A DNA stretch of 28,663 nucleotides, from assembly GCA_002317225.1 (NCBI GenBank), contig DCIW01000005.1, positions 1,975 to 30,637 of the forward strand, in the 5' to 3' direction. The translations under genes and the position numbers were made by a program. The DNA is from Prevotellaceae bacterium UBA1716. GTDB taxonomy: Bacteria; Bacteroidota; Bacteroidia; Bacteroidales; Bacteroidaceae. Below, piece by piece: positions 1 through 6,257 of this stretch. Numbering within the stretch: position 1 is the stretch's first letter; each line of letters begins with the position of its first letter. The notes beneath the pieces were generated by a model. It was not told the origin of the DNA. It worked only from the letters and a program-made list of their open reading frames with translations, and searched no databases.

Positions 1-99
1 GAGGCCGTACATCCAAGTGCCGTATTTCTTCTGGTAATATTCCAGAGGTTTGCGTAAGCGTATCATTACGATACCGCATTCGTGTTTGAGAGGCTCCAT
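1..99 (-). CDS. purF: Amidophosphoribosyltransferase, N-terminal fragment (runs off the left edge)
   Basis: The first 33 codons of a minus-strand gene start at an ATG at 99-97 and are cut by the window edge. The peptide opens MEPLKHECGIVMIRL and continues EYYQKKYGTWMYGL, which I recognise as the start of the Bacteroidales form of glutamine PRPP amidotransferase, the first committed enzyme of purine synthesis. The likely Ntn-hydrolase nucleophile is Cys8, so residues 1-7 would be a short propeptide removed by autoprocessing, as known for other PurF proteins. It lies downstream of glmS on the same strand and no TAnnTTTG promoter is visible in the gap, so read-through from glmS is possible. Only 33 residues are visible; another class II amidotransferase is the main alternative. 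Confidence 0.7.
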   Translation of the reverse strand, partial: MEPLKHECGIVMIRLRKPLEYYQKKYGTWMYGL

Positions 100-110
100 A
101 ATTTATTGCC

Positions 111-160
111 AGCCCCTAACCCCAACCCTTTCCCCTAAAGGGGCAAGGGAGATAGTTACA
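111..160. repeat. 50-bp inverted repeat, copy 1
   Basis: This GC-rich block begins AGCCCCTAACCCC and contains an internal hairpin, CCCTTT/AAAGGG. It matches the reverse complement of 310-359 at 47 of 50 positions. It ends 11 bp upstream of the purF start codon. Blocks of this CCCCTAACCCC...CCCTAAAGGG type are, to my knowledge, recurrent intergenic repeats in Bacteroidota genomes. The rest of the 265-bp gap (161-309) is AT-rich with no gene or clear promoter. Confidence 0.85.
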
Positions 161-309
161 TGTACAAGCTTGAGATAAGTTAAGCTTAATCTTACTTGTT
201 CATAACTATTTCTGGATTATATGAGGCAAATTATTTTTTGTATGTTTATATTTATGTTGTGATTTGTCTTCTCTTTTTATTATGTCAAACTACTACCAAT
301 GCGCAGCCT

Positions 310-359
310 TGTAACTAACTCCCTTGTCCCTTTAGGGGAAAGGGCTGGGGTTAGGGGCT
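310..359. repeat. 50-bp inverted repeat, copy 2
   Basis: This is the partner of 111-160 in opposite orientation, with three mismatches in 50 bp. It lies 5 bp beyond the glmS stop codon. In a minus-strand transcript its internal CCCTTT/AAAGGG hairpin could act as a weak 3' end signal. Pairing with copy 1 would instead give a roughly 50-bp stem around a loop of about 150 nt between glmS and purF. Confidence 0.85.
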
Positions 360-364
360 GTCTT

Positions 365-2212
365 TTACTCAACCGTCACACTCTTTGCCAAATTTCGTGG
401 TTGATCCACATCCTTTCCTTTGCAAATGGCAATATAATATGCCAACATCTGGAGTGGGATAGAGGCCAATAGCGGTTCGAGACATTCTTCAGTTTGAGGA
501 AGTTCGATAGTGGCATCAGCCATATTCTTCACCGTCACATCGCCTTCGCTAACAATGGCAATAACCCTTGCCTTACGAGCTTTGATTTCTTGTATATTGC
601 TAACCACCTTCTCATAGAGAGCATTCTTAGTAGCAATGACAACCACAGGCATTTCTGCATCGATGAGTGCAATAGGACCGTGTTTCATTTCTGCAGCAGG
701 ATAACCTTCAGCATGAATATAACTGATTTCCTTGAGTTTCAAAGCTCCTTCCAAAGCCACTGGATAGTTGAATCCACGACCGAGATAAAGGAAGTTGTGT
801 GCATAAGTGAAAATACGGGAAATTTGCTTTACATCATCACCAATCTTAAGCAGTTCCTTCATCTTTTCAGGAATATTATTGAGTTCCTGAATGATGCGTA
901 CATATTCTTCTTCAGAAACAGAACCGCGTTCCTTACCGAGAGCAAGTGCAAACATTGTGAGAACAGTAACTTGTCCGGTAAATGCTTTTGTACTTGCAAC
1001 ACCAATTTCTGGTCCTACGTGAATATATGAACCGGTATGAGTTGCACGAGGAATACTTGAACCGATAGCATTACAAATTCCATAAATGAATGCTCCCTTC
1101 TTCTTTGCAAGTTCGATGGCAGCAAGAGTATCTGCCGTTTCGCCCGACTGGCTGATTGCAATCACTACATCCTGATTGTTGATGACAGGATTGCTATAGC
1201 GGAATTCGCTTGCATATTCCACTTCAACAGGAATTTGGCAGAAGTTTTCGATGAGTTGTTTTCCGATGAGTCCAGCATGCCAACTTGTTCCACAAGCAAT
1301 GATAATGATTCTGCGTGCATTGATCAAGTGTTCCTTATTGTCTATAATAGCAGAAAGCGTAACATTGTTTGCTTCCACATTGATACGACCGCGCATGCAG
1401 TCCATAAGACAATCTGGTTGCTCAAAGATTTCTTTCAGCATGAAATGAGGAAAACCACCTTTTTCTATTTGAGCGAGATTAAGTTCAACGGTTACGATTT
1501 CATGCTCAATCTTTTCGTTGTTGAAGTCTACAATCTCAACATCTTTCTTATTTCTGTCGATAACAACGATATCTTCGTCGTCAAGATATATTACCTTATC
1601 TGTATATTCGATGATAGGGGAGGCATCGCTTCCGAGGAAAAACTCTTCTTCGCCAATGCCGACAACGAGCGGACTACTCTTTCTTGCAGCAATTACAACA
1701 TCAGGGTTAGTCTTGTCGATTACTGCTATGGCGTATGCACCAATTACAATCTTGAGAGCAGTACGAACTGCTGTGAGAAGGTCAACCTTCTTGTCTGTCT
1801 TAATAAAATCGATGAGTTGTACGAGTACTTCAGTATCGGTGTTACTGCGAAATTGAACACCTTTTTCCTGAAGCGACTGCTTCAAAACTGCATAATTCTC
1901 AATAATACCATTATGAATAAGTGCGATATTGCCCGAAGCACCGATATGTGGGTGGGCATTAGTAGAGTTAGGTTCTCCATGTGTTGCCCATCGAGTGTGA
2001 GCAATACCGATGCATCCTGATATATCCTTTTCCGAAGCATAAGCTTCAAGGTCTGCAACTTTGCCTTTAGTTTTATAAACGTTTAGTTGGTTTGTGTTGT
2101 TGAGGAGTGCCACTCCAGCACTGTCGTATCCTCTGTATTCAAGTCGTTTCAGACCCTTAATCAAAATTGGATATGCGTCCTTTTTACCTATGTATCCTAC
2201 TATTCCGCACAT
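365..2212 (-). CDS. glmS: Glutamine--fructose-6-phosphate aminotransferase (isomerizing)
   Basis: This cytoplasmic enzyme makes glucosamine-6-phosphate from fructose-6-phosphate and glutamine, the entry step to UDP-GlcNAc for peptidoglycan and LPS. At 615 aa it has the usual family length. It starts MCGIVGYIG, with Cys2 as the Ntn nucleophile after Met removal. A class II amidotransferase domain (about 1-220, including HTRWATHG) is followed by two SIS sugar-isomerase domains (about 290-600, with GTSWHAG and SQSGETADT). It ends in the characteristic DQPRNLAKSVTVE. A TATCTTTG -7 box lies at 2251-2244 on the minus strand, but no TTTG is at the expected -33 position. It diverges from the PBP1A gene, another cell-wall function, and purF follows on the same strand. 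I see no glmS ribozyme-like leader; only about 35 nt separate the -7 box from the ATG. Confidence 0.98.
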   Translation of the reverse strand: MCGIVGYIGKKDAYPILIKGLKRLEYRGYDSAGVALLNNTNQLNVYKTKGKVADLEAYASEKDISGCIGIAHTRWATHGEPNSTNAHPHIGASGNIALIHNGIIENYAVLKQSLQEKGVQFRSNTDTEVLVQLIDFIKTDKKVDLLTAVRTALKIVIGAYAIAVIDKTNPDVVIAARKSSPLVVGIGEEEFFLGSDASPIIEYTDKVIYLDDEDIVVIDRNKKDVEIVDFNNEKIEHEIVTVELNLAQIEKGGFPHFMLKEIFEQPDCLMDCMRGRINVEANNVTLSAIIDNKEHLINARRIIIIACGTSWHAGLIGKQLIENFCQIPVEVEYASEFRYSNPVINNQDVVIAISQSGETADTLAAIELAKKKGAFIYGICNAIGSSIPRATHTGSYIHVGPEIGVASTKAFTGQVTVLTMFALALGKERGSVSEEEYVRIIQELNNIPEKMKELLKIGDDVKQISRIFTYAHNFLYLGRGFNYPVALEGALKLKEISYIHAEGYPAAEMKHGPIALIDAEMPVVVIATKNALYEKVVSNIQEIKARKARVIAIVSEGDVTVKNMADATIELPQTEECLEPLLASIPLQMLAYYIAICKGKDVDQPRNLAKSVTVE

Positions 2213-2362
2213 GATTTTGTGTTATATTTATACAAATTTTGTGCAAAGATACGAAAAGATGTGCAATAAATGACACAGAAGTAAATTATTTTTTATAATT
2301 TTGCATCAAATTTGATAATACAACTTAAAAAAAGTAATGTTAAATAACAAATCATTATAGAA

Positions 2363-4798
2363 ATGTCAGAAGAAAAGTCGAAAAATAAAACTGTTGCTAA
2401 CAACACCACAGCCAAGCCTGTCAACAAAGTGATGAGGACCATGAAGAGGTTGTGGATTGCTACCATTTGCTTCATTCTTATCGGTTTCATCGGACTCTTT
2501 GCCATCTCACAGAGTTGGCTTGGCAATATCCCGGAGATTTCCGATCTTCAGAATCCAATCAACAAATCTGCCTCACGCGTTTTTAGCGACGACGGCAAGA
2601 TGCTCGGTACATGGAGTTATGCAAGCGAAAACCGCCTTATGGTCACTTACGACTCGCTCCCTGCTAATCTTGTTAATGCTCTCGTAGCTACTGAAGATGA
2701 GCGTTTCTACGACCATAGCGGTATCGACCTTCGTGCTCTCGGTCGTGCCATCGTGAAACGTGGTATTATGCGCCAGAAGAGTGCTGGTGGTGGTTCTACA
2801 ATCACTCAGCAGTTGGCAAAACAGCTATATACTGATGTTTCGCATAACGTGATAGGTCGTATCATGCAGAAACCAAACGAATGGTATATCGCTGTTCAGC
2901 TTGAGAAATATTATACTAAGGAGGAAATCATTACGATGTATTTTAACTACTTCGATTTCCTCAATAATGCCGTTGGTATCAAGAATGCAGCAAAAACATA
3001 TTTCAACAAACGCACTATCGACCTCGATCTCAACGAATGCGCCACACTTGTCGGTATGTGTAAGAATCCTGCACTTTACCGCCCATTCAAGGTGAAGGCG
3101 GACGGTACCAAATTCGACAATCCACTTTGCGTTGAGCGTCGTAATGTCGTTCTTCAACAGATGGTTCGCAATGGATACATTACCCAAGATGATATGCTTG
3201 CTGTAAAAGACACTCCTGTTGACTACTCCAATTTCCATGTAACCACCCACAAGGAAGGTGAATGCCAGTATTTCCGCGAATATCTCCGTCGCATCATGAT
3301 GGCTAAGAAACCTGATCGTAAGGATTATGCCTCTTGGCAGAATGCTCAGTTCTATGGTGACTCTCTCGCTTGGGAAACTGATCCACTCTATGGTTGGTGC
3401 AACAAGAACTTCAAGAAGGATGGTACACCTTATAATATTTATACCGATGGTTTGAAGATATACACATCTATCGACACACGCATGCAGAAATTGGCCGAGC
3501 AGGCAATGTTTGAGCATGTTGCACAATATCTCCAACCTGCATTCGATCGCGAAATCCGTGGAACGGCTCTCGCTCCATACAAGGGCATATCGCGTTCAAA
3601 GTTCGAAAAGATTATCAGTCGTGCAATGCGCCAGAGCGAGCGTTACCGTGTGTTGAAGGCAAACGGACATACTGACGAAGAGATACAGAAGTCGTTCGAA
3701 ACTCCTACCACAATGGAAGTGTTTGCCTACGGTTCTTCGTATGACGATCCAGTCCTGAAGGAAGTGCAGATGACTCCACGCGATTCCATCATCTACTACA
3801 AGAAATTCCTCCGTTCGGCAATGTGTGCCATCGACCCTCAAAACGGAAAGATTCGTGCTTATGTCCCAGGTCTCAACTTCAACTATTTCCAGTTTGATAA
3901 CGTACTTGGTGGCGGAACGCGTCAGGTTGGTTCGACTATCAAACCACTCCTTTACAATCAAGCACTTATGGTACTCGACCTTACTCCATGTGATGCGGTC
4001 GTATCAGAACATCGGAGCTACAACGGATGGAGTCCTAAGGGTTCGGCAATGGGTCATCCACAGTTGAAGTCAGCACTCGCTCACTCTAACAATCCTGCTT
4101 CGGTCTATCTTATCGACAAGATTCGTCCTCAGACATTTGTGGATTATCTCGCAAAGGATCTCGGCATCAATATCGGTTCGTTCCCACGTCCTGCCAACCT
4201 CACTCTTGCACTTGGTTCGTGTGACATCTCAGTTGGTCAGATGGCTAGTGCATACACTATGTTCCCAGGCGATGGAGTACATGTTTACCCAACTCTTGTC
4301 ACTCGCATCGAGGATGGCGAAGGCAATATCATCGCCAGTTTCTCGCCACGCATGAACGAGGTCATGTCGAAAGAGAAGTCATGGCAGATGCTCTATATGA
4401 TGAAGGCTGTAATCAACGAAGGTACAGGACGTTCGCTTCATGGTTCTCCATATAACATCAATGGTGATGTGGCTGGTAAGACTGGTACTACCAACGATAA
4501 TGCAGACGGTTGGTTCATGGGTGTTACTCCTAATCTCGTTGTAGCTTGTTGGGTAGGTGGTGACGACCGTGATATCCACTTTGGAAGTATGGCATTTGGT
4601 CAAGGTGCTAAAGCTGCCCTCCCAATCTTCGGACGCTTCATGCGCAAGGTTTACAACAACCGCAAACTCGGTGTCCTTGAGTCCGACACATTCAAGATTC
4701 CTAAGAATTACCGCTTCTGCTCATCCGACCTCGACGAACTCCCACCAGCCATCGATCCTGTGCGCGAAGAGGTTATCGAACTCGATGATGATTTTTAG
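2363..4798 (+). CDS. Class A penicillin-binding protein 1A (bifunctional transglycosylase/transpeptidase)
   Basis: This inner-membrane enzyme polymerises lipid II into glycan strands and cross-links the stem peptides. The 811-aa protein has a short basic cytoplasmic tail and one membrane anchor (about 30-49). The GT51 transglycosylase domain follows (ATEDERFYDHSG with catalytic Glu111; GGSTITQQLAK at about 143-153). The transpeptidase domain has all three motifs: S524-T-I-K527, S575-N-N577 and K706-T-G708. The C-terminus is acidic (VIELDDDF). The start at 2363 places a basic, hydrophilic stretch before the anchor, as expected. A TAATTTTG -7-like box is at 2296-2303 without an obvious TTTG upstream. 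kdsB follows after 33 bp and is probably co-transcribed. The family is also called MrcA/PonA. Confidence 0.96.
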   Translation: MSEEKSKNKTVANNTTAKPVNKVMRTMKRLWIATICFILIGFIGLFAISQSWLGNIPEISDLQNPINKSASRVFSDDGKMLGTWSYASENRLMVTYDSLPANLVNALVATEDERFYDHSGIDLRALGRAIVKRGIMRQKSAGGGSTITQQLAKQLYTDVSHNVIGRIMQKPNEWYIAVQLEKYYTKEEIITMYFNYFDFLNNAVGIKNAAKTYFNKRTIDLDLNECATLVGMCKNPALYRPFKVKADGTKFDNPLCVERRNVVLQQMVRNGYITQDDMLAVKDTPVDYSNFHVTTHKEGECQYFREYLRRIMMAKKPDRKDYASWQNAQFYGDSLAWETDPLYGWCNKNFKKDGTPYNIYTDGLKIYTSIDTRMQKLAEQAMFEHVAQYLQPAFDREIRGTALAPYKGISRSKFEKIISRAMRQSERYRVLKANGHTDEEIQKSFETPTTMEVFAYGSSYDDPVLKEVQMTPRDSIIYYKKFLRSAMCAIDPQNGKIRAYVPGLNFNYFQFDNVLGGGTRQVGSTIKPLLYNQALMVLDLTPCDAVVSEHRSYNGWSPKGSAMGHPQLKSALAHSNNPASVYLIDKIRPQTFVDYLAKDLGINIGSFPRPANLTLALGSCDISVGQMASAYTMFPGDGVHVYPTLVTRIEDGEGNIIASFSPRMNEVMSKEKSWQMLYMMKAVINEGTGRSLHGSPYNINGDVAGKTGTTNDNADGWFMGVTPNLVVACWVGGDDRDIHFGSMAFGQGAKAALPIFGRFMRKVYNNRKLGVLESDTFKIPKNYRFCSSDLDELPPAIDPVREEVIELDDDF

Positions 4799-4831
4799 GA
4801 TAAGTAATGAATTATCAGCAACTCTAGCATT

Positions 4832-5590
4832 ATGAAATTTCTTGGCATAATCCCGGCACGCTACGCCTCCACACGCTTTCCAGCCAAACCACTCGCTATC
4901 CTTGGAGGCAAGCCAGTCATCCAGCGCGTTTACGAACAAGTGAACGGAATACTCGATGATGCAGTGGTGGCAACCGATGACCAGCGCATCTATGATGCAG
5001 TTATTGCTTTTGGAGGCAAAGTCGTCATGACATCTACCGAACACCGTTCCGGCACTGACCGTTGCTACGAAGCCCTTACTAAGGTAGGAGCCGACAAGTA
5101 CGATGTAGTGGTTAATATTCAAGGCGACGAGCCCTTTATCCAACCTCAGCAACTCTATGCCGTTCGCGATTGTTTCGATGACACATCAGTCGATATCGCC
5201 ACTCTCGTCAAACCATTCAAGCCATCTGACGGATTTGCCGCACTTGAGAATGTGAACTCCCCTAAAGTGGTTGTAAATAACCGCATGGAAGCCCTCTATT
5301 TTTCAAGAAGCATCATCCCTTATATGCGAGGCAAGGATACAGATCAATGGCTTCCTAACCACACATATTACAAACACATAGGTCTTTACGCTTACCGCTC
5401 TGACGTTCTCCGCCAAATCACATCGCTCCCTCAGGGCGAACTCGAGAAGACGGAATCCCTCGAACAACTCCGTTGGCTCGAAAACGGTTATAAGATCAAG
5501 GTTGGTATCTCCGAAATCGAAACCATTGGCATCGATACCCCTGAGGACCTCCAACATGCTGAAGAATTCCTTGCTTCAGTGCAGAAATAA
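4832..5590 (+). CDS. kdsB: 3-deoxy-manno-octulosonate cytidylyltransferase (CMP-Kdo synthetase)
   Basis: KdsB couples CTP to Kdo, giving CMP-Kdo for the LPS inner core; it is cytoplasmic. The 252-aa length is normal. The N-terminal nucleotide-binding loop reads IIPARYASTRFPAKPLA (about 5-21), followed by ATDD at about 48-51 and VVNIQGDEPFI at about 92-102, all classic for the family. The C-terminal region has GLYAYR and the ...ESLEQLRWLENG stretch. It sits 33 bp after the PBP1A gene, pairing two envelope-building functions, and ends at a clear intrinsic terminator. Confidence 0.97.
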   Translation: MKFLGIIPARYASTRFPAKPLAILGGKPVIQRVYEQVNGILDDAVVATDDQRIYDAVIAFGGKVVMTSTEHRSGTDRCYEALTKVGADKYDVVVNIQGDEPFIQPQQLYAVRDCFDDTSVDIATLVKPFKPSDGFAALENVNSPKVVVNNRMEALYFSRSIIPYMRGKDTDQWLPNHTYYKHIGLYAYRSDVLRQITSLPQGELEKTESLEQLRWLENGYKIKVGISEIETIGIDTPEDLQHAEEFLASVQK

Positions 5591-5597
5591 CAATATA

Positions 5598-5627
5598 GCG
5601 CCTGTCTTAATGATGGGCGTTTTTTTT
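5598..5627 (+). terminator. Rho-independent terminator after kdsB
   Basis: A stem of 5598-5606 with 5612-5620 (CGCC/GGCG core extended by G-U pairs, 5-nt loop) is followed directly by a run of T to 5627. It begins 8 bp after the kdsB stop and closes the PBP1A-kdsB unit. Confidence 0.85.
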
Positions 5628-5651
5628 ACATAATAGAATGACGTTGTCATG

Positions 5652-5843
5652 ATTGTCATGATTGTCATTGTCATTAAGGTGTATAACCATAAGGCAGAGG
5701 AAGTGAGAGATTTACTCCATAAATATATTATATAATAATAATTAATTATTATTATATAATATATTTATGAGCCTATTTCCTTTCTTACCAAGAGTACAAG
5801 GTCATGTACTGTTACCCTTAATGACAATGACAATCATGACAAT
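5652..5843. repeat. Nested inverted repeat: 28-bp outer arms around a 50-bp perfect AT palindrome
   Basis: Outer arms 5652-5679 and 5816-5843 are exact reverse complements over 28 bp. They are built from repeated TTGTCA/TGACAA words, and partial TTGTCATGA repeats continue just outside the left arm. Inside lies a perfect 50-bp palindrome at 5719-5768, made only of A and T and centred on TTAA (5742-5745); C5718/G5769 extends it to 52 bp. The two symmetry centres differ by only about 4 bp. No coding sequence is evident. It lies between kdsB and gyrA, both plus-strand. Confidence 0.95.
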
Positions 5844-5869
5844 GTTGACAATGATACTTTGTCATCACT

Positions 5870-5976
5870 ACACACTATAGTTCGAGCACTCACACATTAT
5901 TAGTTTGAGCCCACACACACTATTAGTTCGAGCCCCCACACACTATAGTTTGTACACCCCACACACTATAGTGATA
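5870..5976. repeat. Short tandem repeat, about 4.7 units of 22-23 bp
   Basis: Units start at 5870, 5892, 5915, 5938 and 5961, each beginning ACACACTAT(T)AG or a close variant (ACACATTATTAG) and followed by TTCGAGCCC or a degenerate version. The last unit is truncated. Units touch without unique spacers. The rest of the gap to gyrA (5977-6179) is AT-rich with no gene I can support. Confidence 0.85.
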
Positions 5977-6179
5977 TTTCTCTATCTCCCTTTTTGTAAT
6001 TTGAATCTACTTAGATCAAACGGGTAATTAATGCAAATGTGTTATTCGAAATCATAATATCCCACTTCTTTTCGCCTCTAACGAATTCTCGCGTTTGTAT
6101 CGACATCCCCTCGAAATTCGACTGTAAATCGCTTAGAACGCGAAAAAATGCGGTATTTAAGGATTTTTACATTTATTTC

Positions 6180-6211
6180 TTTGCGCGTGTGCGTAAGAAT
6201 TCGTATCTTTG
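6180..6211 (+). promoter_or_regulatory. gyrA promoter (Bacteroidota type)
   Basis: TTTG at 6180-6183, a 20-bp spacer, then TATCTTTG at 6204-6211 match the Bacteroidota primary-sigma consensus TTTG/TAnnTTTG. The expected start lies roughly 40 nt upstream of the gyrA ATG. Confidence 0.8.
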
Positions 6212-6257
6212 TATTGAAATACGATAAATAAACAAAATTATATTCTCACATTAATTA

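Noticed and set aside
111..359. Insertion sequence or MITE bounded by the 50-bp inverted repeats
   Set aside because: No transposase frame between the arms and no clear target-site duplication; each arm has its own hairpin as in dispersed intergenic repeats.
1235..2020. Open frame of 261 codons on the plus strand inside glmS
   Set aside because: Antisense to a fully convincing glmS; Cys/Asn-rich translation with no domain, signal or promoter.
2213..2362. glmS ribozyme or riboswitch upstream of glmS
   Set aside because: The leader from the -7 box to the ATG is about 35 nt, too short for the ribozyme, and no ribozyme core elements are visible.
5870..5976. CRISPR-like array
   Set aside because: Units are contiguous, with no unique spacers between repeats, and no cas genes are present; it is a simple tandem repeat.
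5591..6179. Replication origin or dif site
   Set aside because: AT-rich and palindromic, but no cluster of DnaA boxes (TTATCCACA-like), no dnaA or gidA neighbours, and no convincing XerCD site.
6039..6227. Small open frame (62 codons) just upstream of gyrA
   Set aside because: It runs straight through the gyrA promoter, has an odd Cys/Arg/Ile composition and no ribosome-binding or promoter signal of its own.
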